From Acanthochromis polyacanthus (taxonomy: Eukaryota > Chordata > Actinopteri > Pomacentridae): 64,000 bases of DNA. Below, piece after piece: positions 36,287 to 48,214 of this stretch. The stretch spans positions 386,010 to 450,009 of the forward strand of contig NC_067128.1 in the NCBI RefSeq assembly GCF_021347895.1. The letters run 5' to 3'. The notes under the pieces were generated by a model. The model was not told where the DNA came from. It did no database searches and saw only the letters and a program-made list of their open reading frames with translations. Each line of letters begins with the position of its first letter. Position 1 is the first letter of the stretch. Both the position numbers and the translations under genes were made by a program.

Positions 36287-39200
36287 GCCCAGCAGGCCCA
36301 CCACCTACAGGGCAGGAAGTCAGGGTCGGGTGCTATGTCAACCGGGGAGTAGGCAGGAGTGGGCGCCTCGGCGTGCTGCCCCCTGGTGGCGTAGACTGGT
36401 TCTGGGGACGTGGAATGTCACCTCACTGGCAGGGAAGGAACCTGAGCTGGTGCGGGAGGTGGAGTGATACCAGCTAGATATAGTTGGGCTCAGCTCCACG
36501 CACAGCAAGGGCTCTGGAACCAGAATCCTGGAGAGGGGTTGGACTCTCTCCTACTCCGGAGTTGCCCAAAGTGACAGGCGCCGGGCGGGTGTGGGGATAT
36601 TCACAAGCCCCCGGCTGAGCGCCGCTTTGTTGGAGTTCTCCCCGGAGAACGAGAGGGTCGCCTCTCTGCGACTTTGTGTTTGCGGAGGGGAAAACTAACT
36701 GTTGTCTGTGTTTATGCACCGAACAGCAGTTCAGAGTATTCGGCCTTCTTGGAGTCTCTGGGTGTTGTCCTGGAAGGGGTACCGCCCAGGGATTCCATAG
36801 TTCTCCTGGGAGACTTCAACGCTCATGTGGGCAACGATGGAGAAACCTGGAGGGGGGTGATTGGGAGGAACGGCCTGCCCGATCTGAACCCGAGTGGTGT
36901 TTTGTTATTGGACTTCTGTGCTAGTCATGGTTTGGCCATAACAAACACCATGTTCGAGAATAAGGTTGCTCATAAGTGTACTTGGTACCAGAGCACCTTA
37001 GGCCAAAGGTCGATGATCGACCTTATAGTCGTATCGTCAGACCTGCAGCCGTATGTTTTGGACACTCGGGTGAAGAGAGGTGCAGAGCTGTCAACTGATC
37101 ACCACCTGGTGGTGAGTTGGATCCGATGGCGGGGAAGACTGCCGGACAGACCTGGTAAACCCAAACCTGTAGTGCGGGTGAACTGGGAACGTCTGCCGGA
37201 GGACCCTGTCCGTAGGGTTTTTTACTGCCACCTCTGGAAGAGTTTCTCCTGCATCCCGGGGGAGGTTGGGGACATGGAGTCTGAGTGGTCCATGTTTAAA
37301 GCCTCCATTGCAGAAGCAGCTGCTAGGAGCTGTGGTCTGAAGGTCACTGGTACCTGTCGTGGCGGCAATCCAAGGACCCGCTGGTGGACACCAGTGGTGA
37401 GGGAGGCCGTCAGGCTGAAAAAGGAGGCTTTTCGGGCCTGTTTGGCTCGGGGGTCTCCCGAAGCAGCTGACGGGTACCAGCTGGCCAAAAGGGCGGTAGC
37501 TGTGGCAGTTGTGGAAGCTAAAACTCGGGTGTGGGAGGAGTTTGGGGAGGCCATGGAGAAGGACTTTCGGACAGCCTCGGGGAAGTTCTGGCAAACCGTT
37601 TGACGCCTCAGGAAGGGGAGGCAGGTCTTTGCTCAGGCTGTGTACAGTCGGAGTGGAGAACTGTTGACCCGTACTGGGGATATCGTCGAGCGGTGGAAAG
37701 AGCACTTCGAGGAACTCCTGAACCCGGTAAACATGTCCTCTATGGAGGAGGCAGAGCCTGAAGACTCGAGGGGATCTTCGTCCATATCCGTGGCAGAGGT
37801 CGCAGAGGTAGTTAAGAAGCTCCTCGGTGGCAAGGCGCCAGGTGTGGACGAGATTCGCCGTGAGATGCTGAAGGCTCTGGACATTGTTGGACTGTCCTGG
37901 TTGACACGTCTATACAATGTTGCGTGGGCATCGGGTACAGTGCTTGTGGAGTGGCAAACCAGGGTGGTGGTCCCCATTTTCAAAAAGGGGGACCGGAGAG
38001 TGTCTGCCAACTACCGTGGTATTACACTTCTCAGCCTCCCCGGGAAAGTTTACTCTAGGGTGCTGGAAGGGAGGATCCGACCGATAGTCGAACCTCGGAT
38101 TCAAGAGGAGCAATGCGGATTCCGTCCCGGTCGTGAAATAGCTTACCAGCTCTTTACCCTTGCAGAGCTGCTGAGGGGGTCATGGGAGTATGACCTGCCA
38201 GTCCACATGTGTTTTGTGGATCTGGAGAAGGCCTATGACCGTGTCCCTCGAGGGGCTTTGTGGAGGGCACTGCGGGAGTATGGGGTCCCGGGCTCATTGC
38301 TACGAGCAGTTCGGTCCCTGTACGACCAAAGTGAGAGCTGTGTCTGCATACTCGGCACTAAGTCAGACACGTTTCCGGTGGGTGTTGGACTCCGCCAGGG
38401 CTGCCCCTTGTCTCCAATCCTGTTTGTGGTTTTCATGGACAGGATTTCAGGGCGCAGTCGTGGTGGGGAGGGTTTTCGGTTTGGGAGCCTCAGGATCGCG
38501 TCTCTGCTTTTTGCGGATGATGTGGTTTTATTGGCGTCCTCAGACCGTGACCTTCAGCATGCACTGGAGCGGTTTGCAGCCGAGTGTGAAGCGGCAGGGA
38601 TGTGGATCAGCACCTCCAAGTCCGAGGCCATGGTTCTCTGTTGGAAACCAGTGGATTGCTCCCTCCGGGTTGGGGGGGAGTTGCTTCCCCGAGCAAAGGA
38701 GCTTAAGTATCTCGGGATCTTGTTCACGAGTGATGGGAAAATGGAGCGAGAGATGGACAGGCGGATTGGTGCGGCGTCAGCAGTAATGTGGGCGTTGTAC
38801 CGGTCCGTCGAGGTGAAGAGGGAGCTGAACTGTAAGGCGAAGCTCTCGATTTACCAGTCCATCTACGTTCCAACCCTCACCTATGGTCATGAGCTTTGGG
38901 TAGTGACCGAAAGAACAAGATCACGGATACAAGCGTCTGAAATGAGCTTCCTCTGTAGGGTGGCTGGACTCAGCCTTAAAGATAGGGTGAGGAGCTCAGA
39001 CATCCGGAGGGAGCTCGGAGTAGAGCCGCTGATCCTTCGCATCAAAAGGAGCCAGTTGAGGTGGTTTGGCCATCTAATTCGGATGCCTCCAGGGAGACTT
39101 CCTTTGGAGGTTTTCCGAGCACGTCCGCCTGAGAGGAGACCCCGGGGTAGACCCAGAACTCGCTGGAGAGATTATATATCCCGTCTGGCCTGGGAACGCC

Positions 39201-39330
39201 TCGGGATCCCCCAGGAAGAGCTGGAAAGTGTCGCTGGGGGGAGGGATGTCTGGAACGACCTGCTTCGCCTGCTGCCTCCGCGACCCGGCCCCGTATAAGT
39301 GGAAGAAAATGGATGGATGGATGGATCTAT
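36287..39330 (+). mobile_element. RTE-like LINE, near full length
   Basis: It starts with CCCAGCAGGCCCACC and ends in AAAATGGATGGATGG at about 39307-39326. It encodes endonuclease then reverse transcriptase in one frame, interrupted by a few point defects. It resembles the RTE clade of fish LINEs (Rex3/Expander type) by gene order and (ATGG)n tail; the exact family is uncertain. It lies in disp1 intron 1, antisense to the gene. Confidence 0.88.
36409..39298 (+). pseudogene. RTE-like endonuclease-reverse transcriptase with three defects
   Basis: The endonuclease begins at TWNVTSLAGKEPELV, with [18 protein letters not shown] and [11 protein letters not shown] as the Asp/Asn and His motifs. The polymerase has FVDLEKAYDRVPR (motif A), GLRQGCPLSPILF (motif B) and LLFADDVVLLAS (catalytic Asp pair). 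The C-terminal end has RWFGHLIRMP and RGRPRTRWRDYI. Breaks: TGA at 36465-36467 where the family has CGA (Arg), a frameshift near 36680-36692, and TGA at 37601-37603, again in place of CGA. Two of the three are C-to-T changes at CpG. It is probably dead but young. Confidence 0.85.
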
Positions 39331-39791
39331 CTATCTATCTATCTATTCATCCATCCATCCATGTGTGTCTGCTGCCTGCCTGAAAGAGTTGCATAAAACA
39401 AGCGCACCTCCTCACTGTCTAACTGCTAACTAGTGATGAACTCTGTAGCACGAAGTCGGAAAAAGCTGTTCTTTTAGATAATTGTTAGCTGAGGCTAATG
39501 CTAACCCAAAGCTAGGCTTTAAAATGCTAACGCAGGTCACAGAGGAACTGTAGCTGCTAATGCTGCTAATTTTCAGGAGCAGAAAGGAATAAACGTCTAA
39601 AATCTGTATCAGATACCAAGAATAAATCTGCATTCTGATTTGATTTATTGTCTAGAGTCTGCATCTTTTCCAATCAGTACAGATTAAACTGGATAAACCT
39701 GCATTCATAGCTGCAAAACAGTAAAATAAACAGAATGATCATATCTTCTGATAAACTCTGAGTTTAATGAAGATCTAGAACCTCCACCAAG
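39331..39791. other. Microsatellite and unassigned intron sequence
   Basis: (ATCT)n and (CATC)n up to 39362, then about 430 bp with no feature seen. Target copy CCACCAAG of the hAT element is at 39784-39791. Confidence 0.5.
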
Positions 39792-40073
39792 TAGGGCTGA
39801 ACGATTTATCTAATTTGCGATTTTATCACGATATTACGTCACGCGATTTTGAAATCGCGTGGCTACTCGATTTTGAGCCTTTGTTTGGTTGTTTCGCACC
39901 CATTCATTTTAATCATGCCTGTGCATTCATATCCAAGGCCGCTAGGGGCGATAGTGCGCCCGCCCCTGGTATAGCAGGCGGAGTTAGGGAAAGAAGAAGC
40001 ACACCTTGACGAGAGGCAAGCGGAGGCAAGCAGCAGCTAGCAGCTAACTTATAGCAAACAAACTTTCCCCACA

Positions 40074-40926
40074 ATGCGTGAGGATCAGGAAAGTGAAGAC
40101 AGCGATGGAAACACTGCACAGACTGTTTCTTTGCAGTCTAAGAGAAAAGGATCGTCCATTATCTGGCAGTATTTTGGATTTAAAAAAGAAGACGACGCAC
40201 AGTCGGAGGTAATTTACAGAACATGTGGGGCGAAAGTCTTAACATCAAAAGGAAACACTACAAATCTTTTCCAACATCTAAAAAACCACCACAAAACCGT
40301 ATATGATGGCTGCATGGCAAAAATACCAACAAGACCAAAAGCACCTCAACAAGCTTCACTTAAAGTGATGTTTGAAAATGTTACCCCGTACGAGCGAACA
40401 TCAAAAAGACACAGAGAAATCACACAGGCAATAGCGGAGTACCTGGCTAAAGACATGCTGCCTTTTAACAGTGTCAGCGGATCTGGATTCATGAAGATGG
40501 TCAATGTTTTGGACAAGCGATACAGCATCCCCGCACGTACTTACTTCAGCCAGGTTGCCATCCCTGAACTATATAAAAAGTGCAAGCACGAAGTCATGAT
40601 GGAGATTCAAGCAGCTGGGTTTTTCGCTGGTACAACAGACTTGTGGACAAGTCGTGCATCTGAGCCGTACCAAAGTCTCACGGTCCATTTCATCACTGAA
40701 GATTTTGACATAAAAGCTCGCTGCCTTCAAACTGCCTACTTCCCAGACGACCATACAGGCGAAAATATTGCAGCAAGTCTGAGGGAGGGACTTTCGTGTT
40801 GGAATCTACCTGAAGAAAAACTTGTGTGCATCACCACAGACAACGCGTCAAATATGGTGAAGGCTGCGGAGCTGAATGAGTGGACCAGGCTTCAATGCTT
40901 CGGACACAGACTCCACCTCGCCATTG
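40074..40926 (+). CDS. hAT transposase exon 1 (BED finger and start of catalytic domain)
   Basis: The ATG at 40074 starts a 624-residue protein when the three exons are joined (853 + 620 + 402 bases). This exon has a BED-type finger (IIWQYFGFKKEDD to HLKNHHKTVYDG). The first expected Cys of the CxxC pair is Tyr here (IYRTCGAKV). The hAT catalytic region follows: ATTDLWTSRASEPYQSLTVH carries the first Asp, and ITTDNASNMVKAAEL then CFGHRLHLAI the second Asp and the CxxH motif. Donor GTAAGT begins at 40927, phase 1. Confidence 0.92.
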
Positions 40927-41043
40927 GTAAGTTTGTATTTTGTTCACGTGTGGTGGAAAAACAGACAAAAACATCTGACAAACATATTGATAATTCTACA
41001 TAAATGAATGGGGTCATTTGTTATAACATAAATAACTCGTAAG

Positions 41044-41103
41044 AAGGGTTTCTTCAGTCGTCATCTGTACTTACAAGTACAGATGACGACTGAAGAAACC
41101 CTT
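41044..41103. repeat. Perfect palindrome, 29-bp arms, 2-nt spacer
   Basis: Left arm 41044-41072 and right arm 41075-41103 are exact reverse complements around AC. It lies within intron 1 of the hAT transposase. It could extrude as a cruciform or form a long RNA hairpin. Phrases beside it (CGACTGAGACCCTTCAC) resemble those near the fold-back at 34.5 kb. Confidence 0.97.
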
Positions 41104-41583
41104 TTTACGATGGGTCCTTCCTGTACGACTGAGACCCTTCACAAGCAACATAAACAACTAGTTTCTCATTTACATGGTGGCTTTAAATGTGAAACTATAA
41201 TCAGAGGTGGGTAGTATTAAGTCACAATTACTCAATTAGATGAACATTTTGAAGTTTGTTCTTATACTTTTTAACTTCTAATTGGATAATGCTAGTATCT
41301 GTCCTCGACCTTTTGGAGGATTTCATTGAAAATATTATGATTTTTACTGTATGTTTTTGTTTGCCATATCTAAAATATTATTCAGAATTTTTACCCTCAA
41401 AATCAAAGTGACTCATTACTACTATACTTTTTTTTTTTTTTTTAAACACTTTTACTTGAGCTTCTTCTAACATTACTCTACCCACTTCTAAATTTAATGG
41501 TGTAAATTAACTGCTGCTTGGCTTAAGCTGTAAAAGATGTGATGGTGACTATCAACTAATTATTTTTTGGCTTTGTTTTTCAG

Positions 41584-42203
41584 AAAACGCTCTTAAAGAA
41601 GTAGATGACAAGGTGTCAAGAGCCACAGGACTGTGTAGGAAGCTTGTAGGGCATTTCTCACACAGCTCTAAAAAGAAAATAGCCTTGGCTGAAGCACAGA
41701 GGCAGCTTAACTTACCTGAGCACTGTCTCATTGTGGAATGTCAAACACGATGGGGATCCAAAGAGAAGATGATCCAAAGAGTCCTCGAACAGGCCAAGGC
41801 CATATCAAAGGTCTTATCAGGAACACCAGCACGCACTCTCATCCCAACGTGGCAAGACATGGATGTGCTTGAATCTATTCACAAAGCACTACATCCACTA
41901 TTAGAGTTCACAGATGCTCTATCCGGAGAAGAGTACGTCAGCATCTCCTACCTCAAGCCTGTTCTCCATCACTTGGCCACATCTGTGCTTGCTGACGATG
42001 CAGAGGATACTGAGTTAACAAAGTCAATTAAATCCAAAGTCCAGACATACCTTGAAAACAAATACAGCTGCCCTATCACTCAAGAACTTTTGGATGTGGC
42101 GTCATTTTTAGACCCTCGTTTCAAAACAAAGTACACCAACACAGACAAGATTCCCATCATTAAAAGCAGACTGAAGACAGAAATGCTGGATATACTAAGA
42201 CAA
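41584..42203 (+). CDS. hAT transposase exon 2 (catalytic core)
   Basis: Acceptor TTTTTCAG ends at 41583, donor GTAAGT starts at 42204. It continues ENALKEVDDKVSRATGLCRK, with VECQTRWGSKEKMIQRVLEQ (the conserved Arg-Trp region of hAT proteins) and ELLDVASFLDPRFKTKY (the LDPRFK motif typical of ZBED/hAT transposases). Phase 1 in, phase 0 out; open throughout. Confidence 0.92.
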
Positions 42204-42292
42204 GTAAGTCAAAATTGTATGGTTGAATATGATATTATGTTGAAACATGTATAAACTGAAATATTTTGTTATTTTTATCCTTCACTTGATAG

Positions 42293-42694
42293 GAGAAGAG
42301 ATCTCGCACCGAAAGTGCCCACGGTCCACAAAGTGCACATTCCAGTGGGGCAAAAGGAAAGAAGTCAATTGGCAGCCTCTTCAAGTCCAGCGCTTCAGCC
42401 TCCGATGTGTCCAGTGTCAGTGTTCAGCCCGAAGATGTTGTGGAGGCCGAGTTTTGCAGCTACCTCCTTGCCCCCTTGATTGATGGAGAAGACGATCCAC
42501 TTAAGTGGTGGAAAGAGTACAAATTTAACTTTCCCCACCTGTCGAAAATGGCCCGCAAGTACTTGTGTATACCTGCCACTAGTGCTGCTTCGGAGCGCCT
42601 TTTTAGCACAGGGGGCAACATTGTCACTTGCACACGAGCATCACTTAAACCAGCAAACGTGGACATGTTGGTCTTCTTAGCTAAGAACCTGTGA
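42293..42694 (+). CDS. hAT transposase exon 3 (C-terminal dimerisation domain)
   Basis: Acceptor CTTGATAG ends at 42292; the stop is at 42692-42694. A Ser-rich linker is followed by the hATC domain: DPLKWWKEYKFNFPHLSKMA, then RKYLCIPATSAASERLFSTG and NVDMLVFLAKNL. These motifs define hAT dimerisation and are complete. The joined protein has a normal length for the family. Confidence 0.93.
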   Translation, partial: EKRSRTESAHGPQSAHSSGAKGKKSIGSLFKSSASASDVSSVSVQPEDVVEAEFCSYLLAPLIDGEDDPLKWWKEYKFNFPHLSKMARKYLCIPATSAASERLFSTGGNIVTCTRASLKPANVDMLVFLAKNL

Positions 42695-43184
42695 ACAGTA
42701 AAACCTGGCGGAGGGTGTTTCGTTCAGTTGCACTTAAGTTTGTTTAGTAGTGTTTCGTACTCAAGTATTTTAATTTAAAGAAATGTTAAAAGGTATTTAA
42801 TATTTACCTTTAGCAAGCATTTGATTTTGATGCACCTGATATCTTTTCTTTGAATACTTTTATTTATTATTTTTATTTTATCTCTAACTTACAAGCTGAA
42901 AAGTTTACTTGAGTTTTGAGAGTTTGTTGCACTATGCACTCTCTGCACTTTGTTTTGTTGACAAAGTCAAATGTTCACAAAGCTTCACATTCAGTGAATT
43001 TAATAAAAATGGCTTTGTATAAACAAGATAGTTTTGTTATTATTATGTAGCTTTATATACAACAAAAGGTATTTTTGGTGCAGTTAAAAAAAAAGAAAAA
43101 TCGAAGAAAAATCGATATCGCAATATTGGTAGCTAAAAATCGCAATTTTGAATTTGGTCAAAATCGTTCAGCCCTACCACCAAG

Positions 43185-45503
43185 TCTGGAAACATCCTGA
43201 CTCCAGCAGTTCACTGACTAACTGATTTAAACGTGGTAAAGCTGGTGAGGTTATTTCAGGTTATTTTAAGTTATTTCAGGTCATCTCTGGTTCATGTTTT
43301 CCTTCAGCTCATTTAGAGGAACACTAAAGTCTTGTTCCACCACCGCTCATTTTATCTCCAAACCTCCTGAAGCCACGACGACAAACAGCTCCTGTTTATG
43401 AAAATGCTGTAAGACTTGGTTCTCTTTGAAGCACAGCATGAACACAGGACGGTTTATTACTATTCAACTCAATATCTTTGATTGTGTAGATGATAAACTG
43501 GGACTCATTTATCACACAGCATGTTGTATGTTATAATCTGTAAATGTATAATAAATGTATTATAAATCATCCAAATCTTACTGATAACGACCACTAATTA
43601 CAGTGCTAATCTAATAGCTGTCAGTTATTTAATTAATTTCAAACTGTTTTGGTTCAGATAAAAAGATTTCTTCAGATTACTAATGTTGAGTGTCGACTAA
43701 GCAGGGAAAAGCTGAAATAACACAAGAGCCTTTGTTCATTTCTGTTTTACGTGTGTTTAATGAACATTTAACCTTCACTGCAGATACGGGATTATTTATG
43801 ATCAGACTCAGATTAAATTAATTTAGCTGTGAATCGGTTTATAAAACAATAACAACACCTCAAAGAACAGTCAGTGTCAGGTCTGATCATTCTGACCTCT
43901 GATGTATTTATTTATTCATTATGTCATTTATCAGTCAGTAGCTTCTACAGAATAAAGGACATCTCAGCTGTTAAATACATCAGCTCACTCTTTATACAGT
44001 AAGAACACCTAGAAAGCAGGAAAAAGCAGCTGGAGATGGATTTACATTAATATTATTTCTTCAGACTGTGAGCTGATTTTAGTCAGAAACAGGAAACACA
44101 GAAGGAAACGATAAAACTCAGACTGTGTACAGACCAAAACTGAATTATGGAGGCAGAGAAATGATGGACGGCATTAAAGTAATAAAAAGGACTAAAATCA
44201 CTCAGTCGTCCTCAGAGAACTAAAGTGGACTTTATATCTGAAACAATAAAGTTCTTTTTAACAAAACTCACACGTGCACATCTTGGTTTTTGTAGTGAAA
44301 ATATCCTGGACTAACCCAGCAGCTCACAGAGGGATCAGACATGCAGGATGTCAGGAAATCTGCTCATTAATCACAGTTTCACACTAAAGACAGAGACACA
44401 GACATGCAAACCTCTCATCATGGAAGTCAGGCTGATACGGGAATATTCTGTGACTAAAAAACACAAAAATACTTTAAACAGACTAAGACTTTTTAAAAAT
44501 AACTCTGCAGGTTACTCTGAAGACTTGTGCTGAATCCTGCATCTAGAAAGGATTTTCACTGGATTTAAAACAGCGTAACTGTGGAAATGTTCTTCAGAAT
44601 AGACCGGCCTCATGTGGACGAGACAACCAACAAAGCTCTACGACATCTCCACCCCAAAGACCTCACAAGCTGTTGATATTCCTGATAATGGACAAACCCT
44701 GGTCAGACTGACACCCTCAAACACAGAAAAACAGATCAGTTTGAAACCAACCAGTGGAGGTTTGCAGCGTCTGGCAGAGAGTAAAAAGACAGAGGAGTCC
44801 AACAGACAGCAGGAATATCAGAGGTAGGATAAAAAGCTGGACATATCTGTGAAGAACTGCTGATAAATAAAACATCTGGATGCTGTGCAGGCTGCAGATG
44901 ACAGATAACTGATAAAGAAGTTGCAAAATAACAGGAGATGGAGCGCCGTGCACGGAGAAGATGTCATGTTTTATACAGTTTTTTCCACGTGTCGTAGCAA
45001 CCAGAGCACCTGCTTCTCTGTAAAACCCAAACCTGCTCCAGAAAATAAACGCTGACCTTTAGGAAGAACAGGGAGTGAGAGGCAGGAATGTTCTCTATCT
45101 GACAAGGCATGAATCTGAACCTGACTCTGGCTGCCATAAACAGCAGGAGCTCCAGAGAAAGGAGGTTAAACAGTCGACGTGACCCTGGATGTTTGAGCCT
45201 CTGAGCTGTTGCTGTCTATCCAGCTCAGTGCTGCAGGTAGAAGCAGGTCGGATGAACCCGGGCTGCCCTGAAGCTACAGGATGAGTTTTATTCTCTCCTT
45301 CCACCGTAAGTGTACATTTAAACATCCCCAGTAAAACCGTGAAGCTGTAGCTGGTCTGAGTGTGGATTTAACTCCAGACAAACACTCAGATTTCAAGCTT
45401 CAGGCTCAACAGCAAGTTAATGATTGATTTCCAGAAACAAACTGATTCTGACTAGCTAACATTCAGAGGACCAGCATTATGAACATTTACAGGGTTAGAA
45501 TCA
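43185..45503. other. Intron 1 sequence, no gene
   Basis: AT-rich; short frames such as 44348-44533 and 44612-44827 have no recognised motif. Confidence 0.45.
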
Positions 45504-45953
45504 GGGATGTCTGATAATATCAGCCCAATATTGGCATAAAATCTAATATCAGTCAATACAGTTATCGGCTCATGAAAACCGATAAATAATACCTGGATTT
45601 AGTCGACATTTACCAACTCAAAGAGGGAGGGAGAGTATGAACTGTTGTTTGAGACAATTAGAAATAAATATATGGCATAAATATTTTTCCATAACTTAAG
45701 CTGAACTAGTTTTCTTATTTTACAGACCATGTTTAAGAATGTTAAGAATGTTAAGAATTCATCAAATGGAGCATCACAATAAAATGAGGCACGATGTGTT
45801 AATTCTACCACAGGAGATATGTGGTGTTACCTAGAATCAGTCAAACAGTCCACAGATATCGGTATCTGTTGATATCGGAATCAGAGATTGAGAGGTGGAT
45901 GATATCGGCATATCAGTTATCGGCAAAATAACCAATATCAGACATCCATAATT
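45504..45953. mobile_element. MITE of the GATGTCTGATAATATC family
   Basis: The left end GGATGTCTGATAATATCAGC (approx.) and right end ACCAATATCAGACATCCA are imperfect inverted repeats. The body has many ATCGG / CCGAT motifs (GATATCGG, TTATCGGC). This resembles an abundant fish MITE group usually assigned to hAT. A target duplication is not clear. No coding capacity. Confidence 0.65.
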
Positions 45954-47615
45954 AAAATGATACTTTAGAAGGTCTACAAGAAGATGTTTACTTGGTTTGA
46001 TTTTTAAAAAGCACTAAATGTCTGCTAAATAAACATTTGTAGTCAGACCTAAACACCTCCTATTGCTTCATTCAACGAGGAGCAAGGAGCTATCTGACAC
46101 ATAGTCTGTTTGCTGGGAGTTTGGGATTGAGCTCCAACACAAACATTTTCCATAATTTCTGGACATTGATTGAGAAAATGATCAAAAGATGAATGAACAA
46201 TGAAAATAATCATTTGTTGCAGAAAGAAGCTAAAACATACTAAAGGGAGAAGCTTTCTTTAACGACAAACTGCTGAAACAAACATTTTAGCGGATAATAA
46301 ACTCCAAGCAGAGGTCCAACCGTTCAGCCTGAAGCCTTAAAGTTGACAAACATCCCAAAGACGCTCTGTTTCCAATCAGCCTTAAATCACACACAGCATG
46401 TGATGTCTGCTAAAAAACATTACAGAGAACATGTTCCTCATGTTCTAACAGACCCAGAGAGAAGAAATAATAACACAACGGATGGATGGATCGGGACTTT
46501 TATAAAAACTGCTGAGTTGTGCTTTGACCTTTCCAGAGGCTTCGTACGAGGACAAAGACGTCGGTGGCTTTTGATGGTTCTTAAAATAGAACCGTTAGGA
46601 AACGGAGCGGCAGCTAATCTCAGTAAATGGATTAATGTTTGTGAAGCCGAGAACAGGGCAGAAAAATCCCCTGTTGTGAAACGCACATAAAAAGGTCTAG
46701 AAGAGCTAAAGTTACGACTTATCAGCGTGATCACAGATGTAATCCTTCAGCTAATCTGGCAGATCACAGCCCAGAGGCAGATCAAACTGATATCTGACAC
46801 CATCCAGTCTGACTCCATCCTCCAGTTATCCAGGGCTTTAGGGCTGAGCGCTATGCTGGGTTATATGGATGTTTAACTCCAGTAAAACTGGAGACGAGGT
46901 CTGAGGGTTTCTGTTGGGGCAAAGCTACACCATCCAGACAGGTATATGATTTCCTCCATTTAATCTCTCCATCTGACACACAAACCCTCAGGAAGGAGGG
47001 AGTTTCTGGAAGGAACCCAAACCTGTCATTGGTGAACAACAGGGACCCGTTTGGTAAATAAGAGGCTGAACCTTAGAGACATCTGCTCTCCATTCTGCTG
47101 AGGAACCAGAGACGACGGAGGCAGAGAATAGAGTGAGAGAAAAACTGAGAAAGAAGAAAAGTCCAGAAACACAATCTATCCAGCTCTGCTCTGCCCGCCC
47201 AGGGTTAATGTGAGTTCTGGTGGCTGTACCCTAACCCAAACCTCATCCACAACGCCTCTGTCTAATGAGAGCAGCCAAACTTCAGTCAGGAAAATTCCAT
47301 GTCTGAGAAGCAACAAGAAATAAAGTCTCCTGTAAATCAGATTCACCCACAGCGACCTGCCGGCATAAAGAGCAGCTGACAGGAGCAAATAATTACTTCT
47401 GCTACAAAATAAAAATAACACATCATCTCCTGCCCTGCGCTGCAGAGACAGTAAATGTAGGATTATGTAAATGAGTCTGTGAGGTACTAAACAGTTCCAG
47501 TCTGAATGTGGTGGAAAGCCTGAGGTCTGGACAACCACCGCACTAAATATGGATCAGCGGAGGAAAGACCTGCCAATAAACAAGCTGAAGACCAGCCTCA
47601 GCGGGAGGAGGAATG
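45954..47615. other. Intron 1 sequence, no gene
   Basis: No exon or repeat recognised. The frames at 46343-46690 (+) and 47176-47538 (-) lack known motifs and start with non-ATG codons or in AT-rich context. Confidence 0.45.
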
Positions 47616-47619
47616 GGCA

Positions 47620-48214
47620 ACACATGTGCAGAAACGCTACATGTGTGCAGAAACGCTACATGTGTGCAGAAACGCTACATGTGTGCAGAAACGCTACATG
47701 TGTGCAGAAATGCTACACGTGTGCAGAAACGCTACATGTGTGCAGAAACGCTACATGTGTGCAGAAACGCTACATGTGTGCAGAAATGCTACATGTGTGC
47801 AGAAACGCTACATGTGTGCAGAAATGCTACACGTGTGCAGAAATGCTACACGTGTGCAGAAACGCTACATGTGTGCAGAAAAGCTACATGTGTGCAGAAA
47901 TGCTACACGTGTGCAGAAACGCTACATGTGTGCAGAAATGCTACATGTGTGCAGAAACGCTACACGTGTGCAGAAAAGCTACACGTGTGCAGAAACGCTA
48001 CATGTGTGCAGAAACGCTACACGTGTGCAGAAACGCTACACGTGTGCAGAAAAGCTACACGTGTGCAGAAATGCTACATGTGTGCAGAAACGCTACACGT
48101 GTGCAGAAAAGCTACACGTGTGCAGAAATGCTACACGTGTGCAGAAACGCTACATGTGTGCAGAAACGCTACATGTGTGCAGAAATGCTACATGTGTGCA
48201 GAAACGCTCCATGT
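47620..48214. repeat. 19-bp minisatellite, about 31 units, with E-box-like core
   Basis: The unit is ATGTGTGCAGAAACGCTAC, with the junction alternating ACATGTGT / ACACGTGT and the core AACGCT / AATGCT / AAAGCT. Many units thus carry CACGTG. The 19-bp period leaves all three + frames open, giving spurious Cys-rich frames of over 200 codons. Confidence 0.97.

Larger units (their letters stand above)
39792..43176 (+). mobile_element. hAT-superfamily DNA transposon, apparently complete
   Basis: It is 3385 bp with terminal inverted repeats TAGGGCTGAACGATTT and AAATCGTTCAGCCCTA. The 8-bp target duplication CCACCAAG is perfect on both sides (39784-39791 and 43177-43184), as expected for hAT. Subterminal regions are rich in ATCG/CGATTTT motifs and include the palindrome CGCGATTT-TG-AAATCGCG (39843-39860), possible transposase binding sites. 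It carries a three-exon transposase gene with no visible break. Confidence 0.96.

Noticed and set aside
46343..46690. 115-codon frame
   Set aside because: Begins with a non-ATG codon and shows no motif or repeat homology.
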